Of a DNA stretch of 17,388 nucleotides, positions 1 through 7,672 are shown one piece after another. The DNA is from Thoreauomyces humboldtii (Eukaryota; Chytridiomycota; Chytridiomycetes; Spizellomycetales; Powellomycetaceae). Within the stretch, counting starts at the first letter, position 1; each line of letters begins with the position of its first letter. Where the stretch lies: the NCBI GenBank assembly GCA_027596035.1, contig JADGJA010000475.1, positions 1 to 17,388 of the forward strand, read 5' to 3'. A program made the translations under genes and the position numbers. The notes beneath the pieces are model-generated. The model ran no database searches. It saw only the letters and a program-made list of their open reading frames with translations, and was not told the origin of the DNA.

Positions 1-443
1 TTACCGGTGTCGCTCCAGCGACGCGTGGTGCGTTGACTCCGAGCCGGATGCCGATGGACGAAATGTGCTGCGCAGCCTAAGATGGACGGAAAGAAATGGG
101 ACAAGAGGTAAGATGGATGCTCAAGGTCGCAGAGGAGGATGAATTGGACGGATGGATGCATACCTATACTTGTCCTATTGATCTCTGCGATTGGCGCAAG
201 GTTTCGGATTCAGATTTTGAGGTACCTGCAGATGGAGAGGACAAGTGCCTACCCATTCGAGGAGCGCAATCTGAGCCATCCACATACCAGTAGTAGGACA
301 GGACAGTCCAGGTTCAGGTTCTTGTGATGCTGGGGGGTGTAGTATGGCATGGGGTGATGATGAGAGTTGAAAATGGGTGTGGAGGGAGTGGGAACGTCGT
401 CGGCCAGCGCGTCGACTGCTTTTAAAGGGGAGAGGGACAGCAA

Positions 444-455
444 AGGGTTAGGGTT
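444..455 (+). promoter_or_regulatory. Telobox-like motif
   Basis: AGGGTTAGGGTT is two units of the TTAGGG-type repeat. Such teloboxes bind Myb-like factors such as TRF/Tbf1 in promoters of some eukaryotes. An ACGCGT hexamer (MCB-like, the MBF site in yeasts) lies just downstream at 473-478. With no clear gene downstream, both may be chance. Confidence 0.2.
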
Positions 456-516
456 CCCCTCACGCGAAACTCACGCGTCGGCACACGTCCCCTACGCTCA
501 AATAAGGCCGGAGTTG

Positions 517-557
517 TTGTCATCTTGGACATGCTGTATCCATGTCCAAGATGACAA
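517..557. repeat. Perfect 17-bp inverted repeat, 7-nt loop
   Basis: The left arm at 517-533 (TTGTCATCTTGGACATG) is exactly reverse-complementary to 541-557, with the 7-nt spacer CTGTATC between. The arms are not GC-rich and carry no mismatch. Transcribed from either strand it would form a stable stem-loop. It may be the core of a small palindromic element, a factor-binding palindrome, or an RNA hairpin. No target-site duplication was recognised around it. Confidence 0.85.
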
Positions 558-1234
558 AGACCCGAGGGCTTCAGATTAGCGTTCGTGCCGTGAAGTGACT
601 GACTGCACCTATTAGCAAGTGTCTTTGCCGTAGGACGCCCTTAACTAAGGTGCGGTGCACATTCATGATGGCACTGTTCTCGCGCTTTTTCATCAAGCTG
701 TATCCCACTATCTAAGATTCCGATTCGCCTTGACCTTCCTGACAGTTCCTTGCAATGAGTAATGAAACCAATTTCTGCATTGATACCCAATCACACAGCG
801 AGGAGCAGCATGACCAACATCTTAGAAGTCAGCACAAAGATCGATCGTCAGAGCACTTGGAGCAAGTCATTCGGTGCGTCAAGAAGGTTACTAACTGGGA
901 CTTTCGCTAAATACCACATCGGTGTGCCCGATGTGTGCTGCTTCGCGCTGCTTCATCACCACGCTGCTTCGGACAGCGCCGCTGGGACAACCCCAGCGCC
1001 TGCGACGGACTGCCGTCCTCGCAGCGCCAGGGAAAGGCTCCGACCTTCCAATTGATACCTCGACTTTCCGGAAGTCATATCTAATAGATGGGCAATTTTC
1101 ATGTATCTCGACAAAGAAAGTTACCGAATGTTTCTTGAGGATATATTTAAGCGAATGGCCCGGCGAACGGCCCGGCGTACACGCTCAGGGCGCAGGACGG
1201 AAGGAGAGAGGGAGGACGGCGACGGAACGATATC

Positions 1235-1460
1235 AACGCGTCTGTCGCATCCCAACCCGGAAGTATGGCCCTGGAAGTATGGCCCGTAGGTCAATGCGTC
1301 TGTTTCATCTCAACCTGGAAGTATGGCCCTGGAAGTATGGCCCTTATAGCGAAGCGGTCAATGCGTCTGTCGCATCCAAACCTGGAAGTATGGCCCTGGA
1401 AGTATCGCCCTTAGAGCAAAGCGGTCAATGCGTTTATTGCATTGTAACCTGGAAGTATGG
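1235..1460. repeat. Tandem repeat of about 67 bp with nested 14-bp duplication
   Basis: Units begin at 1235 (58 bp, deleted near its end), 1293 (67 bp), 1360 (67 bp) and 1427 (partial, to about 1460). Each starts AAYGCGT and contains two tandem copies of a 14-mer close to CTGGAAGTATGGCC. The last unit keeps only one 14-mer. The units with full ends finish in GCGGTC before the next AATGCG. Divergence between units is a few substitutions, so the array is not brand new. It lies in otherwise gene-free DNA. Open frames run across it, but their translations are not protein-like. Confidence 0.9.
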
Positions 1461-1589
1461 GTATGCCCGTGCAAACTCAAAAGCAAGAGCGTAGGGTTCA
1501 TCGTCGGATATCCGTGAGTTCTCGAAATCCAGATTTAACAACACGCGCATCTTGAACCTTTTGCATCACAGGACTTCTTTGCCGAGACA

Positions 1590-2097
1590 TTAGGCACGTT
1601 CGATCAAATGAGTGCTCCGCGCGCAGCGACTGCCCATGGTCACCGTCACGACGGTTCCGACGACGAAGGTACAAGATATAAGTGCAGAAAACATATCTGA
1701 AAGTCTGCCCCGCTTGTTCTTGACGATTCGATAGGGTCCTCGATTTTGTCTTCTGCAGCCGAGACTTACTGAAGCGCCAACCGGATGAGCTGCAACACGA
1801 GGACCGTGTTAAATATGCGCAAGTGGTTCCCACTCTGCTAGGAATAGGCCAAACCCGCCGACAAGCGTAGATTGGGTTTTCATGGTTATCGAAGGGAATG
1901 TGACGTAGGCCAATATGTTCCGACAGGGCCTTCGCATTCTCGTGAAAAGCATAGAACTTTGGAACTCCAAAGGTGAGGTCAACGAGCAGCGCATCTTCAT
2001 TCGACGATGATGGTGTCGGAGTGTATGCAGGGTGAACTGCTTTGTAGACCTTCTTGTACACCTCCGATTCTGAGCGGAGCTCCTCCGCACGGGCCAT
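1590..2097 (-). CDS. Possible two-exon small membrane protein
   Basis: Tentative model: exon 1 is 2097-1770, the intron 1769-1697 (73 bp, donor GTAAGT, acceptor TTTCAG), and exon 2 1696-1590, giving 144 residues. The start lies in a near-ideal context (ACCACCATGG). Residues 1-80 look protein-like (begins MARAEELRSESEVYKKVYKA). Exon 2 encodes a hydrophobic stretch of about 18 residues (FSALISCTFVVGTVVTVTMG) that could be a transmembrane helix, then a short basic tail. The phases match (1 base + 2 bases). The end of exon 1 is Cys/Ser/Arg-rich and less convincing, so the true structure may differ or this may be a decayed gene. I recognise no family. It is divergent from profilin, with starts about 420 bp apart. 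Confidence 0.33.
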
Positions 2098-2516
2098 GGT
2101 GGTAACTCTTTTGTAAGCTATGTGGGCTAATGCCAGCAAAACCGCGTGAGGAGGATGTGCACGACGTCCAGAGTGAAGCGGGAACAGTACGCACCTCGCG
2201 GGGCATAGACAAAGACATGAGCGAAGCTTCCCGCCCCAATGCGAGAGAACGTTTTGGCCTCTTGAGACATCTTGAGAGCGGCTGGTTGGCACAATATTCC
2301 CGACCAAGGTACGAAATATATGGAGTGTCTTCGAGTAAACGTCTTAGCGACAGAACGAATGTTGTGATGAATGATGTGTGGGAACGGGGTTTGCCGGCTT
2401 CTCTACCGGTAAGGGGGCCTCTACCGGTACGCAACCCGTCACCTTCCCGTTCCGAACACATCTCGCCTGCCACCGTACTTTGCTACTTCTCTTAACTCAC
2501 TTCCATCAAACACACA
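2098..2516 (+). promoter_or_regulatory. Upstream region of profilin
   Basis: This is 419 bp between two divergent starts. It contains an exact 11-bp direct repeat CTCTACCGGTA at 2401-2411 and 2419-2429, each with the palindrome ACCGGT, about 90-115 bp before the profilin ATG. A pyrimidine-rich stretch (CTACTTCTCTTAAC) precedes the start, and the ATG has A at -3 (cacacaATGtc). No clear TATA box was identified near the expected distance. Confidence 0.5.
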
Positions 2517-3335
2517 ATGTCCTGGCAGCAGTACGTCGACTCGAACCTCCTTGGAACCGGAAAGATCCAGCGGGCTGCCATCTTCGGTCTCGACGGAAGT
2601 CTTTGGGCAACCTCCTCCAACCTCTCGGTAAGGTTCTTACTGGGCTTCCCATCCTTCCATCTTCCGGAGCGCAGGTTGCACGGCAAACGCTTCCGACGAG
2701 GCTTGTCGCGAAGGCTTCGACGCTGGCATCTCCCCGCATCACGAAAAAGCCCTAACGTTGCAACCGGGTTCTCCTCTTTTCAGGTCACCGCACCTGAGGC
2801 CGCCGCCCTCGTCAAGGGTTTCACCGACCCCAGCGGTCTGCGAGCTGCCGGCATCTTCATCGCAGGTGTAAAGTACTTCACCCTGCGCGCAGACGATCGC
2901 GCCATCTACGGAAAGCAGGTTCGTCGTAAAAATGCTGCAGGCTTGAAGATAGTCACGGCTCGTTTGCGTCTCGTTTGGGCTGAGCGGAAACCCTTGAGCA
3001 TGTGCACTTGTTGACACCCCCGCTTCCTTTGCAGAGTCAGAACGGTGCATGCATCGCAAAGGTACGAAAAAAGGACTAGCGATGGGCTTCGACCTTCATT
3101 TTCGCTTGTTGACTCGTTGCTTTTTGCACATCCGTAGACCAAGCAAGCGATCATCATCGGCATCTACGAATCGCCGGTGCAGGCGGGAGAAGCCAACAAG
3201 GTCGTCGAGGGACTCGCGGACTACCTTCTTTCCGTGAACGTGAGTACATGCCTCTTTAGAATTGAAATAACTCCCTCAGCGATACCGCTCCAACGTGGTC
3301 GGTCACTTATGCATCTTCTTTCCTTATAGTACTGA
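2517..3335 (+). CDS. Profilin
   Basis: Actin-monomer-binding protein that promotes nucleotide exchange and feeds actin to formins through poly-proline binding; cytosolic. Five exons: 2517-2627, 2784-2918, 3035-3061, 3138-3239, 3330-3335. The 126 residues match the usual profilin length. The start MSWQQYVDSNLLGTG carries the Trp/Tyr pair of the poly-proline site. YFTLRADDRAIYGK and TKQAIIIGIY are typical family segments, and the end ADYLLSVNY is the canonical C-terminal helix. All internal junctions are phase 0. Exon 3 is only 27 nt, and exon 5 holds just the final Tyr codon and TGA. Without that tiny exon the frame would read into intron sequence. The donor of intron 2 is GTTCGT, weaker than the others (GTAAGG, GTACGA, GTGAGT). 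It is convergent with PUS7. Confidence 0.96.
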
Positions 3336-3684
3336 TTACCTACCCTGCAACACGGGAATAGAGGGTCTCAGTCATACTTCTTTTCCGTGCTACTTTTTTT
3401 TGCTGCATCGGGAATCACAATACACGTTTGAGATATTCAGGCGGACTAAGGAAAATCCTTGCGAAAGCGCTCGGGAGAAAAAGCGTTGGTCATGGGATTT
3501 GTTTGCCCAGACGTCATGTTCATTATCGCGGTGTGCGTCCAAGCGCGGAGATCAGTAGTCATTGCGCTTGAGCAGATTTGGTCGATTCTGTACCAGCTCT
3601 GAGAGACATTCAAATCAACTTTGCAGAAGCAAAGCGAACGGGGTTTCTGCCATCTATTGGTGTGGTAGGTTTTCTCTACATGAT
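3336..3684. other. Convergent intergenic region profilin / PUS7
   Basis: 349 bp between the two stop codons. It holds both 3' UTRs. No canonical AATAAA is evident on either strand near the stops. A T8 run lies near 3395-3402. I see no gene, although open frames cross the region as shadows. Confidence 0.6.
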
Positions 3685-6600
3685 CTATTTCTCGGTTTTC
3701 CCTTTCCAACCACCGCCACCTGCGCGATCCGTTTCCCTCGATCGCCTTCGTTCCCGCGATCGCTCCCGCTTGAAGTCCGCGCCACCGTTTCCACGGCGTG
3801 GAGATCCCGACTTTTTCTCGCCGTTGCTGTTGCCGCGGGCATGGTCCGAATGGGAACCCGTCGAAGTGTCCATCTTCGAGCACTCGCGGAGGGCCATGGT
3901 GGCGTACTGGGAAGACGCCAGCGTGAACTCGAAGATGACGGCGAGGTACTTTCCATCTTCAAAAAATGAGGTTTGAGGTCACAATCAGAAACGTCTCTCA
4001 GCTGCCCCATGTGGCGTTCGCGCAGAGGGACTTACCGGGAACCGAGACGATGTCGGGCTCGTTCTGGACGCGCTGGAGGTCGGTGAGCTGAAGGTCCGCG
4101 TCCACCTCGTCATATCGAAGCGTGTGCCACTTGAGGTCCTTTGGCATGGCGAGGATGGTGCGGTACGATCCGGGCAGGTTCGCAGTTCTGGAAGACACGT
4201 AGATCATATCAGCCACGGAGACAATTTTTTTGACATCAGCGAAACGATGAACCGGATTGGGAAAAACTTACTGATGCTTCCGGGTCATGTTGTGAGGATC
4301 GAGACCGTGTTCTGCCATGTATGAAACATACCGTTCCCCCATGGAGTTCTTCGGGTACATGACTTGGAAACCTGGAAGCGGTAGGACCACGTCGGCCATC
4401 GTGTACTTTGCGCAATCCTCTTCCGTCTCCAGGATGGCGATGTCCTTGTTGATATCTATTGCAACCGCTTGCCCGTTCTTTGGCTGCGGCACCGCATCGT
4501 CCTGGTCGTCCACGACCATGGCGTCCTTGCCGGCAGCATCTGAGATGACGAGGTCACCGATGACAGGTTTGGAGCCGTACTTCTCGAGTCTCTCGGTGGC
4601 CATCGTGTTCCAGACCAGACTCTGGTAGGCGTGGACGTACATGCTCTTGAGGTTCCGGGGGATGCTCTCGAGGGCGCCGAGGTGATCCGTATCCCGACCT
4701 TTGCTCTTCAGGTATCCGAGGATGGCACGTTCCGCCAGACAGTGTCTCGGCATGAGGAGGAGAGCGGCTGCCGGATCCCCGTGTTCCGCCCAATGCCGTC
4801 TGGCTTCCGTTATTTCCTCCCTTTCCCCGTCCTTCTCTTCCATGATCATCGCTACGGCCTCCTTGAACATTCCCTTGAGGTATGCCACTCCCGGAGCGTA
4901 GGTGGGCAGCGACATGGTTCCGAACCTCTGCATTCCAAAGTAGTTGACGAAGCCACGGTCACGGAGGGATCGCATGGCGTCGTCGATGGATGATTCGGTG
5001 GTCTCGGGGACGACTTCTCGGAGAACGATCTTGAAGTGGTTTCCACCCAATTCTCCTAGTGTCATCTGTTCTTTTCGAAGTTTGTAGTCTCCCGTCGACA
5101 TGCCTCGCAAGCTGGCGTTGAGGCCTTTGAGCCGCTCGGGAGCGATCCTCTTTGCAGCCACCTTCTGGGACGTGCATGCTCGCTTGTCCTTCGTTCCCGC
5201 GTACGAGAAGACCTTGGTGCCGACGTGGAGGACGTTGCAGAGTTCCGATATCGCAACCATCGTGTCCTTGTTCTCCTTGTAGAGGGTGAACTCCGTGTAC
5301 TGACCACCCTCCGCCTCCTGCTCCTTCCTCGTCTTCCGAAACGGCTGCCAGTTCCCGCCGTGACCTCCTCGGTTTCCTCTGCCCTGGTCTCCGCGTCCCC
5401 GGTTGTTTCCGACGGGTTTGGGTCGAAGTTCCAGGTCCCCTTCTCCGCTGCTCTGCGAGTCGAGCCAGGTTCCGAAGTGGTTTCGGATGATGGCGTGAGC
5501 TGACGTCCGTAGCGCCTTGTCGGCCACGGGGAACACCAGAGAAGCGGGGAGCTCGGTTTGGGCTGGTTTCTCGGGAGTCGCAGGTTGCGCCGATGGTTCC
5601 GATTCGACTTCCGTCTTCGCCATGGAGGCGTCAGCTGTGGACGAGCCGGCTGCCGCTCGGCTGGCCTTTTTCCGTGCCAGAGCGTTGGCAGTGGCTTCTT
5701 TGACGGCAAGGTGGTACGCCTTGACGTTCTCCAGTAGCTTCTTGAAGTCTTCCATGAACTTTGAATCCTCGATCACGGTGGCCATCTCGGCGAACCCGGC
5801 TTCCTGGTCGGCCTGGTTGCATGTTTTTTAGGATTGATGAATGAGCGATGAGTGTGGCGACCTGCCATGATGCGCAAACACTCACCTCGATGGCTGGCGA
5901 CTCTTCCTTGACTGGGGGCCTGACGGGCAGGTCGGTGGAAAGGAGTTGCACGACGGTGCCGTCTCGAAGGACCTCGCTGACCTGAAAGTCGGTGATCCTG
6001 TGGAGGTACATGTTATCAGTCTCGTGTGTGAAAACCGATGATGGACACCGCGCAGAGCGCGGTGCAAGACACACGTTCGCTGATAACGTTGAGGTCCACT
6101 TCGCGGACCGGTAGGCAGCGGCTTCGCCGGTCAGGAAACGACCCGCTTCGCGGGTCGATGGAACCCTCGCGCACGGAAGGCTACCTACCGGCTTCGCCGG
6201 TAAAGGAAGGACCCGCTTCGCGGGTCACCAAGAACCATCGGGGAGAAACCCCTGGGAACGCCCGGGCCCCTTTACCTCGACTTGAGTATCCCCGTGAAAC
6301 CGGACAGATCCTTTGACATGTAAGTTGTTATTCCGACATCGACCTCCTTGAGGACCTTCCTGGTGGTGATCAGAGCGTTCAGCGTGTCGGGTATTGCGAT
6401 GGCAGATGCGGGATCCTCGCGTGCGACCGTCGTTGTGGCTTCCTCGCCGGCGCCGCCGACGACAGTATCATCTTCGGATCGAGGCCGCTTGACGGCGAGG
6501 GGTTCCGGCTCCTGTGAGGCCGAGCGTTTGATGGCGGGAGCGGGCGCTGCGGCCGGAGGTGGGGCCGACATTGATGATGTGGAACGACGCAAGGTTGTGA

Positions 6601-6769
6601 TTCGCACAGAGTAGGCGGACGCGGAGGACGTTCTCTTTGCAGGAGGAGCGAGAGCGAGGTGAGACGCAAGGGAAGACCAGCGAGAGCGCGACGCGAAGAG
6701 GGTGGTGGCAACTGATGAACGCCGGTTGTTGATGTTGTCGAGTGTCAATCCGATGACTCTGGCAATCAT
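3685..6769 (-). CDS. PUS7: Pseudouridine synthase Pus7 (TruD family)
   Basis: Converts U to pseudouridine in tRNA (position 13 and others), U2 snRNA and mRNA; stand-alone enzyme, mainly nuclear. Exons: 6769-6276, 5997-5886, 5812-4272, 4187-4036, 3956-3685; 856 residues from the first ATG. Introns are 278, 73, 84 and 79 bp with GTAAAG, GTGAGT, GTAAGT and GTAAGT donors. The exon 1-2 join restores GILKSRITDFQVSEVLRDG, the conserved N-terminal segment. Motif GTKDKRA with the catalytic Asp lies at about residue 411, and GMQRFG at about 495-500. The end has YATMALRECSKMDTS as in eukaryotic Pus7. Extras: an Arg-rich leader before a second Met at 6571, an RGG-rich patch at about 340-354 just before the catalytic domain, and an Arg/Ser/Gly-rich tail of about 57 residues past the usual end. 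A start at 6571 (790 residues) is the alternative. Confidence 0.96.
5998..6275 (-). other. PUS7 intron 1, unusually structured
   Basis: Donor AG|GTAAAG at 6275 and acceptor CACAG|G at 5998. At 278 bp it is three to four times longer than the other PUS7 introns (73-84 bp). The excess length is largely the palindrome array at 6093-6226 plus GC-rich inverted segments at 6240-6270, close to the donor. The splice join is strongly supported because it reconstitutes the conserved Pus7 sequence without a frame break. Confidence 0.9.
6093..6226. repeat. Array of five TTC-loop palindromes (double-hairpin elements)
   Basis: H1 at 6093-6109 (GGTCC..GGACC, one mismatch in an extended stem), H2 at 6117-6131 (one mismatch), H3 at 6140-6156 (GACCCGCTTCGCGGGTC, perfect), H4 at 6186-6202 (TACCGGCTTCGCCGGTA, perfect) and H5 at 6210-6226 (identical to H3). 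All share the centre CTTCG. H2+H3 and H4+H5 form the same ordered pair, repeated with a 70-bp period. The spacer between the paired hairpins is A/G-rich with GGAA in both. On the transcribed strand the loops read GCGAAGC. Architecture recalls the double-hairpin elements described in some fungal mitochondrial DNAs; common ancestry is not shown. Confidence 0.92.
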
Positions 6770-7212
6770 ACGTTGCTGAAGGGGCACTACTACTGTTATG
6801 TGCCAAAGTAAGTGCGAATAGATGAAGAGTTGGGGGTGGGAAAAAAAAAAGAAGAAAGAGGAAAGATGATGAGTCACGCGGGGGGAAATGGTGACCTTGT
6901 CCGACCAAAGCGGACAGCGGAGGAGGGCTCACGCTGCGGGTGACACAGTCGCTCACACACACACAGACGTCCAGTCATCTATCATACTCTCCACCCTCTC
7001 CGCCCTGTTCACTTGTTCCCTTGTCCGTTCTTCGAATCTGTTGAGAGGGCCTCTAGAGAACCGTCATCGACCCGTTCCCCCGCTCCTCGCTATCTGTGCG
7101 TCCCCTTCAAAGAGAAATACCTGATATTTTTCTGCAGAGTTCACGCTTGTCTTTGTCCTTGCGCGGCGACATCTCCGCATCCCCACCGTCCCATCTTTCC
7201 GTCATCCGCCCC
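6770..7212. promoter_or_regulatory. Divergent promoter, PUS7 / BORCS7-like gene
   Basis: 443 bp between divergent start codons. Seen here: a perfect TGAGTCA (6870-6876), the core of Gcn4/AP-1-type bZIP sites, about 100 bp upstream of the PUS7 start; a purine run starting with ten A at about 6841-6864; and a short (CA)n run at 6954-6966. None is proven functional. No gene was recognised inside. Confidence 0.5.
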
Positions 7213-7617
7213 ATGGCAACCTCCCGTCCAACCCTCTCGAACCCAACAACTCCTTCCACCGGCACTCCTTCCCACCACCTGCACCCGCACCAGCCGCAGC
7301 AAACGGACTTCCTGGCTCACGCCAAGCCTCAACTCCACGTCCTCTCCTCGTCCCTCCTCACATCCACCACCGCCGCGCTCGCCACGGCCCTGGTCGGCCC
7401 CACGGACACGCTCTCCAAGGCAGGCAGGTCCTTTGTGGCGAGCGGCGACGCCAGCATCCCTCGCACCCACGCCGCCCTCGAGCGAATCAGGGCCGCCGTG
7501 AGGGACCTCGACGACAGGGCCCGTCTCAACACCGACAACTTGGGCGTCTGCGTCCAGGGCACCATGGACGTCCTCAAGGCAAAGACGGCCGTCGGACTGC
7601 CCGACAGGCATCTGTGA
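7213..7617 (+). CDS. Small coiled-coil-like protein, possibly BORCS7-like
   Basis: A single exon of 134 residues; the start at 7213 is the first ATG of the open frame. The first 30 residues are Ser/Thr/Pro/His-rich and probably disordered. From about residue 33 to the end it is mostly helical in character, without long hydrophobic segments. The order of features (a Thr/Ala-rich helix, then GPTDTLSKAGRSFVASGDAS, then LERIRAAVRDLDDRARLNTD and a final helix) resembles by eye BORCS7, a small subunit of the BORC complex that controls lysosome positioning. This is a weak, memory-based resemblance and other small helical proteins are possible. An AATAAA lies 9 nt after the stop. Confidence 0.72.
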   Translation: MATSRPTLSNPTTPSTGTPSHHLHPHQPQQTDFLAHAKPQLHVLSSSLLTSTTAALATALVGPTDTLSKAGRSFVASGDASIPRTHAALERIRAAVRDLDDRARLNTDNLGVCVQGTMDVLKAKTAVGLPDRHL

Positions 7618-7625
7618 ATGCAAAA

Positions 7626-7631
7626 AATAAA
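7626..7631 (+). terminator. Polyadenylation signal AATAAA
   Basis: Perfect AATAAA hexamer starting 9 nt past the stop of the 7213-7617 gene, followed by a TG-rich stretch (7643-7672) that could act as the downstream GU-rich element. It supports the strand and end of that gene. Confidence 0.6.
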
Positions 7632-7642
7632 CAGTGGGTGTC

Positions 7643-7672
7643 CTGTCTGTGTCTGTCTGTGTGTGTGTGTTT
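7643..7672. repeat. TGTC/TG microsatellite
   Basis: Imperfect CTGT/GTCTGT units running into (GT)n. It lies in the 215-bp convergent spacer between the BORCS7-like gene and the CCCH gene. Confidence 0.85.

Larger units (their letters stand above)
1..1589. other. Gene-poor stretch with repeats
   Basis: No open frame here shows recognisable protein sequence or convincing exon structure on either strand. The open frames are short, mutually overlapping and low in family-like content. Visible structure is limited to a perfect inverted repeat (517-557), a weaker dyad of 8-bp arms with a 5-bp spacer (915-935), two ACGCGT hexamers (21-26 and 473-478), a short TTAGGG-like telobox (444-455), and the tandem repeat at 1235-1460. 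It may be intergenic DNA or relics of old mobile DNA. A fast-evolving or non-coding RNA gene cannot be excluded. Confidence 0.5.

Noticed and set aside
444..455. TTAGGG-like units as evidence of a telomere end or interstitial telomere
   Set aside because: Only two units are present, inside ordinary DNA and far from the window edge. A chance telobox is more likely.
922..1494. 190-codon plus-strand open frame across the tandem repeat
   Set aside because: Its second half is translated repeat, other frames of the repeat are open too, and the composition is not protein-like. No good start context or homology was recognised.
3578..3976. Plus-strand open frame over the PUS7 3' end
   Set aside because: It overlaps the last PUS7 exon antisense, which carries the conserved ATMALRE..KMDTS motif. 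No support for a separate gene.
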